Assembly: GCF_001280015.1 (NCBI RefSeq)
Contig: NZ_LGDV01000191.1
Location: 46,436-110,435 of the forward strand
Source of the DNA: Streptomyces sp. MMG1121
GTDB taxonomy: Bacteria > Actinomycetota > Actinomycetes > Streptomycetales > Streptomycetaceae
Direction of reading: 5' to 3'
DNA length: 64,000 bases
Below are positions 24,791 to 33,100 of this stretch, piece by piece (position 1 is the stretch's first letter; the number at the start of each line of letters is the position of its first letter). The translations under genes and the position numbers were made by a program. The notes beneath the pieces are model-generated. The model worked only from the letters and a program-made list of their open reading frames with translations. It was not told the origin of the DNA and searched no databases.

Positions 24791-26164
24791 TCAGCCCTCC
24801 TTGGCGAGGGCCGGGACGAAGCGGGCCGCGTCGATCGTTCCGACACCGGTCGCCATGTCGTAGCCCTTCACCGCGGTGTAGCCGGTGACTCCCGCGTAGC
24901 TGTTGTTCGTGCCGTCCTTGACGTCCACGATCCCGGTGGACGGGTTCGACGAGGACTGCGCGTACAGCGAGTACAGCGCCTGGTGGATGTCCCCCAGCCG
25001 GTGCCCGGCGACCTGGTCGGCCAGGGCCACGATGCCCGCGAAGAGCGGGCTGGCCTCGCTGGTGCCGACGTAGACGTCCCAGCCGACCCTCTTCGGGTCG
25101 TAGCTGGAGTACACCCACCCGCCGCCCTTCAGGGAGGCGGACATGGAGACGTCCGGGGTGCTGCGGTGACTGTCGACCACCCCGTTCTGATACGAGGGAC
25201 GGGCGAAGACGTGGGACTGGCCGCCGCCGCTGGCGCCGTGGTCGTTGTAGACGCTGTCCGGCGCGATGCGGTCGCCCTTGGCATCCAGGTGCAGCTGGGT
25301 GCCGCCGAGCGAGACCACCAGGGGGTCGTCAGTCGGCCAGGCGTTGACCCTGTACGGATAGGTTGTCTGGCCGTTCGCGGTGGTGCCGGTGGGTCCGCTG
25401 TCGCCGGAAGCGTCGGTGACGGTCACACCGTGCTTGGCCGCGTCCTTGAAGGCGTACCGCAGGTTCTGGATGCTGGAGAAGTCACCCTTGCTGAAGCCGG
25501 GGAAGTTGTTCTCCGCCACGCCCCAGCTCTGGCTGATCACATCGCCCACGCCGCGGTCGATGAGCGATTTCTCGGCGTCCATGACCTCTCGCAGGCCGGT
25601 GGTGCCGTCCCCGATCCGGCCGACCCCGGTCTCCGCCAGGACGATGTGCGCGTCCGGGGCGACGGCATGCGCCATCTCCACGTCGAGGGTGGTCTCACCG
25701 GCCCAGCCGATCTGGTCGGCGTCACCGGGATCGAAGCGCGGGACGTTGCCCCACTTGACCACGTCGACATGGGTGCTCTTCATGCCGAACCGGGCGCTGT
25801 AGACATCCAGGTCCTTCTGGATGGTCGGCGAGCCGAACGGATCCACGATCACGATCGTGCGCCCCTTGCCGGTCACCCCTGCCTGGTACAGCGGGTTCAG
25901 GTCGTACGCCTGGCGGTACTGGATCGCGTTGTAGCAGTCGAACCCCCACGTCGCCCGGCACTGCGCAGTGCTCATCAGGCTGCCGGCCCCGCTCTTCGAT
26001 TGCTGCCCGGCCGCCGGCACGGGCTTGACTTCTTGCGCCGGTCGCACGGGTGCAGCGACGGCGACAGAACCAGACAAAAGTCCTGCTATCGCGGCGAAAC
26101 TGGTGAGGCTGGTGACCCAGGCTGCGGCGACCGCAGTGCGCCGCCGCGCATGAATCCTGCGCAT
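24791..26164 (-). CDS. Secreted S53 family peptidase (sedolisin-like)
   Basis: The 457-aa protein has a signal peptide (about residues 1-38, ending SVAVAAP) and a sedolisin catalytic domain. Visible parts are the Glu/Asp pair in GETTLDVEMAHAVAPDAHI, a conserved DASGDSGP and the nucleophile motif GTSEASPLFAGI (Ser). The C-terminal calcium site reads DMATGVGTID. These are acid-acting serine peptidases. The usual N-terminal prodomain of about 180 aa is absent; only about 50 residues separate the signal from the catalytic fold. GAGGAG precedes the ATG by five bases. The gene lies between 43-bp direct repeats. Confidence 0.9.
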   Translation of the reverse strand: MRRIHARRRTAVAAAWVTSLTSFAAIAGLLSGSVAVAAPVRPAQEVKPVPAAGQQSKSGAGSLMSTAQCRATWGFDCYNAIQYRQAYDLNPLYQAGVTGKGRTIVIVDPFGSPTIQKDLDVYSARFGMKSTHVDVVKWGNVPRFDPGDADQIGWAGETTLDVEMAHAVAPDAHIVLAETGVGRIGDGTTGLREVMDAEKSLIDRGVGDVISQSWGVAENNFPGFSKGDFSSIQNLRYAFKDAAKHGVTVTDASGDSGPTGTTANGQTTYPYRVNAWPTDDPLVVSLGGTQLHLDAKGDRIAPDSVYNDHGASGGGQSHVFARPSYQNGVVDSHRSTPDVSMSASLKGGGWVYSSYDPKRVGWDVYVGTSEASPLFAGIVALADQVAGHRLGDIHQALYSLYAQSSSNPSTGIVDVKDGTNNSYAGVTGYTAVKGYDMATGVGTIDAARFVPALAKEG

Positions 26165-26670
26165 AGATGCTCCTCGTAGTGGACCAGGCCACGCTCGGCC
26201 GTGGAGTGCGATCCCATCCCGAGGCCGTCCATGAGGCAAGGGATTTCCCTTGTGTGGCTTTTCACTGCTTCATCCGATTCGATGCCCTATGTCCATGCCG
26301 AGGGCGTCCCGCAGGGCCTGGGCAACCCATCGAGGGTGCGCATGCCGGCCTGGCTGTCGCGCGGCTTCGGTCCAGGTGGCAGCGGGGCCTTCGTGTGCCG
26401 GGTTGCCTCCTGCGGGAGTCGCGACCAGTTCGATGCCCGCTGTGTCGGTTTCGCGAGATAAGTCGCTTCTGACCGCTTCATGAGATACATCACGATCTGA
26501 CCATCGAGGAGCGGGCGGCCCGTGAGCGGGATCGGGGGTCGCTGGAGTCGGACATGGCGCCACGCGGCCACTTGGTGCCGAGCGGAGCGGTCGGTGGCGT
26601 CGGAGCCCTCGGAGGGGCAGCCGGACGCAGCTGACGGTCCGTCGAATGTGGCGACTGACCTCGGAGGACA

Positions 26671-26713
26671 CTCCAAGATCCCGTCCACGCCTCGTCCACA
26701 GACCCCGGCATAC
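26671..26713. repeat. 43-bp direct repeat, right copy flanking S53 gene
   Basis: Matches 24648-24690 at 42 of 43 positions. Together the copies bracket about 2 kb with the S53 peptidase. No transposase or inverted termini accompany them. Confidence 0.85.
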
Positions 26714-26748
26714 ACCCGCTCCGAGCGACATACGCCTGCACAAACGCG

Positions 26749-26788
26749 AAGACCCCGACCTCAGCGTTTCCGCTGGTGACGGGGTCTT
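26749..26788 (-). terminator. Stranded tRNA-Arg terminator
   Basis: AAGACCCCG (26749-26757) pairs with CGGGGTCTT (26780-26788), with an inner CAGCG/CGCTG stem and a small internal loop. It sits 16 bases outside the left att repeat, exactly where the transcript of an uninterrupted tRNA-Arg would end. It is probably the original terminator of that tRNA, now 21 kb away from it. Confidence 0.6.
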
Positions 26789-26804
26789 TGGGCACTCATG
26801 TTGG

Positions 26805-26847
26805 GTGCCCCCGGCAGGATTCGAACCTGCGCACACGGCTCCGGAGG
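26805..26847. repeat. attL, 43-bp att repeat
   Basis: Begins GTGCCCCCGGCAGGATTCGA and ends CTCCGGAGG; identical over 43 bp to 48112-48154. It copies the 3' half of tRNA-Arg, from the anticodon loop to the discriminator base. Identity stops sharply on both sides. Confidence 0.95.
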
Positions 26848-26902
26848 GCATGCTTCAAACCGTGTCGGCACTGGCTCTGACCTGCACGTATGACCATAGA
26901 AG

Positions 26903-27112
26903 TCATCCCTCGGCTCTATCTCTATCGCATACCGTGCACAGGACGGCTTCCACCCCCCCCTGTTGGTACAGGCGCCGGCCAGCTGCGGCATCTCTGTCCG
27001 CGGCTCGGAGCGCCGCTTCATGCCGCTTGTTGCGGAGGGAGTGGCGCGGCCTAGAAGCGACCTCACGTGATCGCTGCCAGCGCAGCGTTGGCCGGGGCCG
27101 AGCGGTCGTCAT
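26903..27112 (-). CDS. Possible small hypothetical protein
   Basis: A 69-aa frame, Arg/Ala-rich, ending VLCTVCDRDRAEG, with ATG at 27112 and only a weak GGCGA upstream. No family is recognised. It could be a chance frame in the 620-bp stretch between attL and the first clear gene, which otherwise shows nothing convincing. Confidence 0.25.
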   Translation of the reverse strand: MTTARPRPTLRWQRSREVASRPRHSLRNKRHEAALRAADRDAAAGRRLYQQGGVEAVLCTVCDRDRAEG

Positions 27113-27387
27113 TGAATGTCGTTGATCGCCTTGGGCCGCCGTTCGACGGCCCACAGACGGCCCGACAACCTCTTAGTCCCGAACGCGATTGAGGCCTGTC
27201 CAACCTCGTGCCCGGACCATTGGCCTGCCCGTTTACCTCCGCCACAGTCCGTCACTGTCCGCCGCGATCCCGGGGCGGCTGCGGCATTTGGCCCCCTGCT
27301 TGACCCCCGCCGCGTCGGATCGCGAGCCCAGTCCGGCTACGCGAACGCGCTCCCCTGGAGAGCCCTCAGAGACCCTTCCTAAACCAT

Positions 27388-27396
27388 TAGTGCAAG
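27388..27396. promoter_or_regulatory. Possible GntR site upstream of left operon
   Basis: TAGTGCAAG occurs 72 bases before the first left-end gene and again at 32462-32470 inside the operator region of the element's GntR gene. This links the left operon tentatively to the same repressor. Nine bases is short, so chance is possible. Confidence 0.3.
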
Positions 27397-27467
27397 GAAT
27401 TCATGATCAACTGAAGTGTGGGGTGTATGGTTCTTGGCTAACCGCTAGTTTCAGATGGGAGTGGTAC

Positions 27468-28265
27468 GTGGACAGCTCGGTCCCTCAGTGGGCTCGTGAC
27501 CAGTACGGCGACGATGCCGATGCCATCCGCGCCGCCGTCTGGTGGGCGCTGGAAGACACTCAAGAGGCAACGCTCGACGTGCGCGCTGCGGCCCGGTCGA
27601 AGTACGGGTTCGCTCCTGGTGGCGCACGGATGACCAATCAGTTCGAGAGGCTCGTTGAGCGCATCCTCGACCTGGGGGTTGAAGGCACCGAGATAGTGAA
27701 AACCGGTACCTGGTACAAGCTTCCGCTCGTTCACAACACCGTGCTGTTCCCCGTCTGCGCTGAGGTGGATGGCACGGAGCCGGCCAGTCACTGGCCGCGG
27801 AACAGGGATCTCTCGGGAGTCGTAAAGGAGATCTTTGCAGCTACCAGTCCATCCGAGAAGCTCTGGGTCGCGGATCCGTTGCCTGATCTGGCAGTTCCTG
27901 AGCAGGTCCTGCGCCCCTCGCTCGCAGAACTTGCAGGGCGGGACCCGCGCCCACAACTGGTTCTGGTGGTCTACGAGATGGACCGCTCCGGCCTCAAGCG
28001 CGCCTGGTGGGGCAAGGCTGAGCTGCTGGATGAGACTGGCACCCTTGGGTGGATGACTGAGCGGTCACTGATCACCGCGCCGGAAGGCACCCCCCTGTTC
28101 GCTGTGCTTGACCTGAACGCGGATGATGAACGCTTCGACTCCGGTGACCTGCCGGAGGTGCCGATGACTGGTCGTAGTGACGAAGAGCGAAAGCTTGGGA
28201 CTCCACCGACGACGGAAGCGGCTGAAGAGACTGAGGACGACTCTGCTGAGAGCGATGAGGGCTGA
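27468..28265 (+). CDS. Hypothetical protein paired with HTH-ImmA/IrrE gene
   Basis: No family recognised. The 265-aa protein is soluble, with a mixed N-terminal half (VDSSVPQWARDQYGDDADAI), a middle region WYKLPLVHNTVLFPV, and an acidic C-terminal tail of about 50 residues (EETEDDSAESDEG). GTG 27468 follows GGGAG by six bases. It overlaps the HTH-peptidase gene by 11 bases, so the two are made together. Pairing suggests it is the partner or target of that peptidase, perhaps a regulator or the toxic half of a two-gene system. Confidence 0.7.
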   Translation: MDSSVPQWARDQYGDDADAIRAAVWWALEDTQEATLDVRAAARSKYGFAPGGARMTNQFERLVERILDLGVEGTEIVKTGTWYKLPLVHNTVLFPVCAEVDGTEPASHWPRNRDLSGVVKEIFAATSPSEKLWVADPLPDLAVPEQVLRPSLAELAGRDPRPQLVLVVYEMDRSGLKRAWWGKAELLDETGTLGWMTERSLITAPEGTPLFAVLDLNADDERFDSGDLPEVPMTGRSDEERKLGTPPTTEAAEETEDDSAESDEG

Positions 28266-29421
28266 CTATCCAACGATCCCCGGACTGGGTCTGGACGACA
28301 CAACGCTGAAAGCCGTTTGGGACGGCTTCCACCCGCCCAGGCTGACTCAAGCACGTCACCTTGCCGGGCTGACGAAGAAGGAGGTTGCGGAAGGGATCGG
28401 CGTATCACCTGCTGCCGTTGGGCAGTACGAGACAGGGAGTAGCAAGCCTCGTGTCGGGCTGATTCCACGATTGGCCGAGGTTCTGGACGTGCCCGTCCAG
28501 TTCTTCCTGGCGGGTCGTCCGATGGGCAAGCTAGACACATCCATGGCTCACTTCCGGGTATTGCGCTCCACCAGTGGGGCACAGCGTAATAGAGCTCTGG
28601 GCTTTGCCGGGCAGACGTGGGAGCTCACGTACGCGCTTGAAAAGCGCGTACGGCTGCCTCTTGTTGATGTGCCAGGCTTTACCGGCGGAGAGATCCATCC
28701 TGGGACGGAGATCCCGGCCGAACCCGTTGGTGCTGCGCGCGAACTGCGGAAACGCTGGCAGCTGGGGAAGGGCCCAGTCCGGCACCTGATCCGACAAATG
28801 GAAGCCCACGGAGTTGTGGTTGTCACCCCGCCAGAGGCAGACCAAGCGACTGCGAAGATCGACGCTTTTGCGAGCGGGGGCCTTCCTCGTCCCCTGGTCG
28901 TCCTTACGCCGAACCGCGCAGACGACGTGTATCGGCATCGATTTAGTGCAGCTCACGAGCTCGGTCACTTGGTGCTTCATGCGGCGTCTACAGGAGATGC
29001 TCGTCAAGAACGTGAAGCTGACGCGTTTGCTGCGGAGTTCTTGACGCCTCGGACCAGCATTCTTCCTCTGCTGCCGCGGAGGATGGATCTAGCGCAGCTG
29101 GCCGACCTCTCGCGTACATGGGGTGTGTCAGTTAAGTCGTTGATTTACCGGTGCCGGGAGCTCGGGCTAGCCTCAGAGGCCACGGCAAGTCGGGCTTACC
29201 AGCGCCTGAATGCACTGGCTGGCCAACCTGGTTTCTCCGCCGAACCGGTTAGTGGATTCCCCGGAGAGCAGCCCGTGATGTTGCGGCAAGCTTTCGAACT
29301 CGCGGAGCGTGATCAGGATCTAACCGTACGCGACCTCGCGCGTGAGCTTGCCTGGAAGCCGGCCCGTGTAAGGGAATTGCTCGGCATGCCTGATAGTCGT
29401 CCGGTTCTGCACCTAGTGTGA
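28255..29421 (+). CDS. XRE HTH and ImmA/IrrE metallopeptidase fusion
   Basis: The 388-aa protein joins an N-terminal XRE helix-turn-helix (ARHLAGLTKKEVAEGIGVS, VGQYETGSSKPR) to a zinc peptidase domain with HELGH in AAHELGHLVLHA and a downstream Glu in READAFAAEFL. ImmA/IrrE peptidases cleave repressors after stress signals and can trigger excision or transfer of mobile elements. ATG 28255 lies inside the end of the preceding gene. It could be the damage-responsive switch of this element, with the 265-aa partner or a repressor elsewhere as substrate. Confidence 0.88.
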   Translation: MRADYPTIPGLGLDDTTLKAVWDGFHPPRLTQARHLAGLTKKEVAEGIGVSPAAVGQYETGSSKPRVGLIPRLAEVLDVPVQFFLAGRPMGKLDTSMAHFRVLRSTSGAQRNRALGFAGQTWELTYALEKRVRLPLVDVPGFTGGEIHPGTEIPAEPVGAARELRKRWQLGKGPVRHLIRQMEAHGVVVVTPPEADQATAKIDAFASGGLPRPLVVLTPNRADDVYRHRFSAAHELGHLVLHAASTGDARQEREADAFAAEFLTPRTSILPLLPRRMDLAQLADLSRTWGVSVKSLIYRCRELGLASEATASRAYQRLNALAGQPGFSAEPVSGFPGEQPVMLRQAFELAERDQDLTVRDLARELAWKPARVRELLGMPDSRPVLHLV

Positions 29422-29483
29422 GTGTGACCGTCTTGAGGGGTCGGTGAATGCTTCCGGCCCCTCGATTCCCTTCTAGGCGTATT

Positions 29484-30632
29484 TCATAGAGCGTTGTACC
29501 ACAGTGCCCACATCGCGGCTGCCAGTTCTGGCTCCTCGCGTAAGGTCGCACCGATGACGTCCATCACGCGAATTCCGTGCCGCTCGCATGTAAGCTCCAC
29601 CTGGATTGCGTCCAGTTGAAAAGCTTTCATGAACAATATAGTGGCGTGGCTACGGTAACTCACCCCACTATCTGATACCGCCTGCGCGCTGTCAAATATG
29701 GCTATTTCTGTCAATCTCTCAGCGTGTTCCGCCGGATGTAGATCCAGGATGGACGCTGCGGACTCTAGTGTGCTATCTCCGAGAAGATCTGGAGCGAATT
29801 TTTCTTGATTTCTCTCGATTATTTCAAGCAATTCATGCTTGCTGAATTCAAATATGTTGACGAGTTGTCTGATTAGATCTCGTGGATACGGTGGGCGCTC
29901 CCAGTTTGAACGCTGCGCGGGAAGTAGTTCTTCGAGCTCATTATTCCAGTGGTGACTAAAATCTATAAGGGTCCGCTGTCCGAAGTGCTTCCTCTCCTCT
30001 TCGTTGATCCTGGCCGCCAGGAAGGAAAGATCCTCGATTTTCATTCGGCTGGTGTAGGCCCGTAGGAGGTCAAGGACTCTGCCGTCTTGTGGCGCTGTCA
30101 GTAGGCAGCCCTCGATGGCGATCCTCCTTGCCACTGGGTCGCTGTTTGATAGGGCCAAAATCCAGTCCCCGGGGCTCGCCTGTCTGGCAACTCTTAGAAT
30201 CTGAGGGACTGTTTCAATGCTGAAGGGGTGCGGTGCGCTTAATACCGTCAAATCGCGGTTTCGATGCAATTGCTCGGTGATATCTCCCCAATGCATTATC
30301 CTGCTGTCTGGGTCCACCGTGATGAGAATCGATGGAATGGGACCGTCTGCGTAGTAGGATCGGTGTTCGACGTCAAGCTGACATCGGCCGGTTCCATCGC
30401 TCCTATGGTATTTATTTCTTCCGCTTTTGACTTGGATCCTCACCAGTGCGCCGGACAGCTGATTCGTTCCGTTGTGGGGAACCTGGGCGATTAGATCAGT
30501 TCCGTAGTCATCTCCTTGGTCCACGCTGATCACCGGCACGCCGGCTTCGAGGAATGTTAGGCGGACAAGAGATTCTCCTGCGTTTCCAATCAGATGTTGC
30601 GGCTTGATCTTTGGCCCGATCGGATGACTCAC
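29484..30632 (-). CDS. DUF4365 domain protein
   Basis: The 382-aa protein has an N-terminal DUF4365-like domain: GNAGESLVRLTFLEAGVPVI, DYGTDLIAQV and VRIQVKSG. The Glu, Asp and QVK positions match the restriction-endonuclease-like fold, so nuclease activity is plausible. The rest is helical with no recognised domain (LDLLRAYTSRMKIEDL, HHWNNELEELLP). GTG 30632 has GGGAG upstream. Codon use is clearly lower in GC than its neighbours, suggesting separate arrival. It converges with the HTH-ImmA gene. DUF4365 proteins often occur in defence islands, so an anti-phage role is a fair guess. Confidence 0.75.
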   Translation of the reverse strand: MSHPIGPKIKPQHLIGNAGESLVRLTFLEAGVPVISVDQGDDYGTDLIAQVPHNGTNQLSGALVRIQVKSGRNKYHRSDGTGRCQLDVEHRSYYADGPIPSILITVDPDSRIMHWGDITEQLHRNRDLTVLSAPHPFSIETVPQILRVARQASPGDWILALSNSDPVARRIAIEGCLLTAPQDGRVLDLLRAYTSRMKIEDLSFLAARINEEERKHFGQRTLIDFSHHWNNELEELLPAQRSNWERPPYPRDLIRQLVNIFEFSKHELLEIIERNQEKFAPDLLGDSTLESAASILDLHPAEHAERLTEIAIFDSAQAVSDSGVSYRSHATILFMKAFQLDAIQVELTCERHGIRVMDVIGATLREEPELAAAMWALWYNAL

Positions 30633-30651
30633 AAATATCTCCCGATAACGC

Positions 30652-31899
30652 TCACTGGGGAAGGAAGCCCGGCTTCTCCTGTCCCAGGGCTTGCAGTCGA
30701 GCAAGGTAGTCCTGCGCGGCAGGTTCTGTGGCGTAACGACGCCGCATCTCGGCAGCAAGTTCTCGGCTGGTCATGATGAGCGAGGGCACAGATTGCCGGT
30801 CACCTTCAAGGGCTCGCTCTCCCATGATGAGAGCCTGCTCCAAGTCGCCCTCACGCGCCGCGGTGACTCCGAGCGTGACGCGTGCTTCCGCGTTGCGCAT
30901 CGGCGAACGCTCGGTGCCGTCGAAGTCCGTTCCCGCCCTCAACACCTCGTTGGCGAGTGTGCGGGCAAGCTTGTCTTCACCGACGAGGCGGTAGCAGTCC
31001 ATCGCGTAGAAGTCGAACTTGGCCGGGTCCACAACGAAATGGTTGTCCAGGTTCTCGGGGTAGGGCATCCCTTCGAGTAGCCGCCGCCCCTTGTCCAAGG
31101 CCACCTCGACTTGTCGGCGGTCCCCGATCCGCGCCCACGCCTTTGCCTCCTGCGCAGCGAGCTGCACGGCCACGCCGTGGTGTGCTGCCGTCTCGGCTCC
31201 GGCCCGCGCTGCCGCGATAACGCCCCGGTAGTCGCCGGTCGTAAGGGCGAACCAGGCCCGCATCTCGTGCGCCCACCCGGCGACCTCCACGTGGTCAGCC
31301 TCGGTCGCAAGCGAGAGCGCGGCCTGCCGCGTCGACTCAGCGGCGTGCCGGGCGCCTGTGTCGTACTCGACACAGCCGACCAGTAGGGCAAGCCAGCCGG
31401 AGAGTGCGAGCACCTCGCGGTGCTGCGCGAGCGTGAGGCTCTTCGTGTGAAGCTCGACAACGCGGCGAAGCCACTGCCGCCCCTCGATAAGAAGCTGCTC
31501 GCTCGGCATGAACGGGTACTCCGAAGCGAGCCGGTCCGTCGTGATGCGGAGAGCATCAAGCGTGGCGTTGTCGACGTCGGACCGATTGAGACGGCTCACG
31601 ATCTCCAGCGTCTCCATGCCGGACGCTGCAAGGATCTCCCTATCCCCGTCGCGCCGTGAGGGTGCTGGGAAGAGCGCGTGGGTCACGGTGCCGAAGAGGG
31701 CCGCGATGATCGGTTGGTAGAAGTCGTTCGGCATCTGGCCTGACTCCCAGCGCTTCCACTGGCGAATCATGCTTTCTTCTGCCGGCAGTTCCGTGGGGGC
31801 GTGCGCCCGCAGTGCCCTGACTGCATCACGTTGCGACCAGTCGCGCGCCGTCCGTTCAGCCGCGATGCGCCGCGCCCATGCGGGCCTGTCGTCGGTCAT
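30652..31899 (-). CDS. XRE family regulator with TPR-like C-terminal domain
   Basis: The 415-aa protein has an N-terminal HTH (RIAAERTARDWSQRDAVRAL, then IRQWKRWESGQMP) and about 300 residues of paired helices resembling tetratricopeptide repeats (EVAGWAHEMRAWFALTTGDY, AAREGDLEQALIMGERALEG). This is the Streptomyces regulator type in which peptide or ligand binding to the repeats alters DNA binding. ATG 31899 has GGAGGAGGG upstream. It is transcribed away from the GntR gene side. Its targets are unknown; repeats just upstream of its start may be its own operator. Confidence 0.85.
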   Translation of the reverse strand: MTDDRPAWARRIAAERTARDWSQRDAVRALRAHAPTELPAEESMIRQWKRWESGQMPNDFYQPIIAALFGTVTHALFPAPSRRDGDREILAASGMETLEIVSRLNRSDVDNATLDALRITTDRLASEYPFMPSEQLLIEGRQWLRRVVELHTKSLTLAQHREVLALSGWLALLVGCVEYDTGARHAAESTRQAALSLATEADHVEVAGWAHEMRAWFALTTGDYRGVIAAARAGAETAAHHGVAVQLAAQEAKAWARIGDRRQVEVALDKGRRLLEGMPYPENLDNHFVVDPAKFDFYAMDCYRLVGEDKLARTLANEVLRAGTDFDGTERSPMRNAEARVTLGVTAAREGDLEQALIMGERALEGDRQSVPSLIMTSRELAAEMRRRYATEPAAQDYLARLQALGQEKPGFLPQ

Positions 31900-31944
31900 G
31901 TGCCCTCCTCCGAGTGCGTACACCGAGTCTCGCGCGCGAACCGG

Positions 31945-31988
31945 GGGGACAGGGAAGGGGACAGAGGGGTGTCACTGGACATGTCCCC
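31945..31988. promoter_or_regulatory. GGGGACAG repeats upstream of XRE-TPR gene
   Basis: GGGGACAG occurs at 31945-31952 and 31957-31964, 12 bases apart, and the inverted TGTCCCC lies at 31982-31988. This direct-plus-inverted set within 100 bases of the regulator start is a candidate autoregulatory operator. Confidence 0.4.
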
Positions 31989-32057
31989 TCCTCCGTTCCT
32001 TCGTCCCCCCGCTGTCACTTACTCCACACCCTCCGTTACTCGCATGCTGGTTGCAGA

Positions 32058-32393
32058 TCAAGCGCCACCCGGTTCGGAGCGGTTTTCCAGAGCTTCGAGC
32101 CGTTCAGTCAACGCCTGAAGCTGGGAGCGGATCTCCTTGATGTCATCGCGTACGTTGCCACTGGGGGCAGACCCGTCGCTGACGAAGTTGCCCAGGTTCC
32201 CCGCCGACACGATCAGCCCTTCGGCACGGAGCGTGGCTAGTCCGTTCTGGATGGTCTGGCTCGCGTACCCGAAGCGGTCCATCAGCTCTCGCTGAGACGG
32301 GAGTTTCTCCCCCGGCTTCATCTTCTTGATGTCGTCGCGGAGTGCCTCCGCGACCTGCACCGCCTTCGGCTTCGGCCCTCCTGTGACAGTCAT
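32058..32393 (-). CDS. GntR family repressor (KorSA-like)
   Basis: The 111-aa protein consists of a GntR winged helix (VAEALRDDIKKMKPGEKLPS, ELMDRFGYASQTIQNGLATL) and a short coiled tail (IRSQLQALTERLEAL) instead of a ligand-binding domain. This matches the small KorSA-type repressors that keep transfer and replication of pSAM2-like elements silent. It lies between the regulatory left end and the transfer genes, with two operator-like repeats immediately upstream of its start. Confidence 0.85.
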   Translation of the reverse strand: MTVTGGPKPKAVQVAEALRDDIKKMKPGEKLPSQRELMDRFGYASQTIQNGLATLRAEGLIVSAGNLGNFVSDGSAPSGNVRDDIKEIRSQLQALTERLEALENRSEPGGA

Positions 32394-32408
32394 GCCTTGA
32401 GGGTACCC

Positions 32409-32467
32409 ACCACAGCGAACTAGTGCGCATCACCTCGTAAGGGTTGTGCACCACAGCAGACTAGTGC
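32409..32467. promoter_or_regulatory. Duplicated operator at the GntR promoter
   Basis: ACCACAGC-GA-ACTAGTGC (32409-32426) and ACCACAGC-AG-ACTAGTGC (32450-32467) are direct repeats differing only in two central bases, 41 bp apart, directly upstream of the GntR start. They are the expected arrangement for an autoregulated GntR repressor. The rest of the 328-bp gap to 32795 shows only the hairpin at 32732-32748. Confidence 0.55.
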
Positions 32468-32731
32468 AAGCTAGTCAGCACGGCCCCGGAACCTCCGGGT
32501 GGCAACTGTTTGACCTGCACGAATGGCTCGGGATTGCCCGTATGGCTGCCGCTCGCGGCAGCCGGAAAGCGGCTTCTGTCGCACGCCGCGGGCCCCGCGC
32601 TGGTTGTTCTTTGAGAACGCTCCACTGCTGGTGGAGCCGCATAAGTGGGTCTCTGAGCCGTCTCCCCCGAAGTGACGGCCGCGCGGCTGCAAGACCGCGC
32701 ACCCAGCCAGCCCCGGACCGGCCGTGATGGT

Positions 32732-32748
32732 GCCGCATCGAATGCGGC
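32732..32748 (+). promoter_or_regulatory. Hairpin upstream of 60-aa gene, repeated at 33044
   Basis: GCCGCAT-CGA-ATGCGGC forms a perfect stem, followed by CCCGGGGC, 47 bases upstream of the 60-aa gene. A second copy at 33044-33060 reads GCCGGAT-CGA-ATCCGGC with the same tail; the single change in the left arm is matched in the right arm. This compensatory change suggests a structure kept by selection. Confidence 0.5.
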
Positions 32749-32795
32749 CCGGGGCGCACGCCGCCACTCATCCACCGAGCAGGAAGAAGCCTGAC

Positions 32796-32978
32796 GTGAA
32801 CCGTACCTACCGCTTCACCGCGACAGTCACCGACTTGGACACCGGCAAGACGGAGGAGGTCTCCGACACCGCGACCTTCGACCACTTCATGGTCACCAGG
32901 CATGAGGCCAAGGTTGCCATCGGCCGGGAGTTCGCCAGCCAGCGCAAGACGGCCCGCAACATCCGCATCACCGGCTGA
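32796..32978 (+). CDS. Small hypothetical protein, 60 aa
   Basis: The protein has a beta-rich start (YRFTATVTDLDTGKTEEVSD) and a basic helical end (GREFASQRKTARNIRITG). No family is recognised. GTG 32796 follows AGGAAG. It is the first gene of the transfer/replication half of the element, reading towards the other small genes. Its size, position and basic end would suit a small DNA-binding or regulatory protein, but this is a guess. Confidence 0.6.
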   Translation: MNRTYRFTATVTDLDTGKTEEVSDTATFDHFMVTRHEAKVAIGREFASQRKTARNIRITG

Positions 32979-33043
32979 TCGAACCGCGCCGGCGCTTCCC
33001 AACTCCAACCCGGAACATCCAGCCTCGGTCCCGGCATGACGCT

Positions 33044-33060
33044 GCCGGATCGAATCCGGC
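33044..33060 (+). promoter_or_regulatory. Second copy of GCCGNAT-CGA-ATNCGGC hairpin
   Basis: See 32732-32748. GCCGGAT-CGA-ATCCGGC is followed by CCCGGGGC and then by a further strong stem, CCCCGCCGC/GCGGCGGGG (33073-33094), which may terminate the 60-aa gene transcript. Lies 112 bases upstream of the next gene. Confidence 0.5.
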
Positions 33061-33100
33061 CCGGGGCACTCTCCCCGCCGCGCTCGCGGCGGGGGATTTC

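Larger units (their letters stand above)
26165..26804. other. Gene-poor spacer before the integrated element
   Basis: No gene is supported in these 640 bases. They hold the right repeat copy (26671-26713) and the hairpin at 26749-26788, and end at the left att repeat. Confidence 0.5.

Noticed and set aside
24455..26179. 574-codon frame antisense to the S53 peptidase
   Set aside because: Shadow of a clear secreted peptidase with full catalytic motifs.
24648..26713. Repeats around the S53 gene as insertion-sequence ends
   Set aside because: They are direct, not inverted, lack a transposase between them and show no short target duplication. Kept only as a recombination mark.
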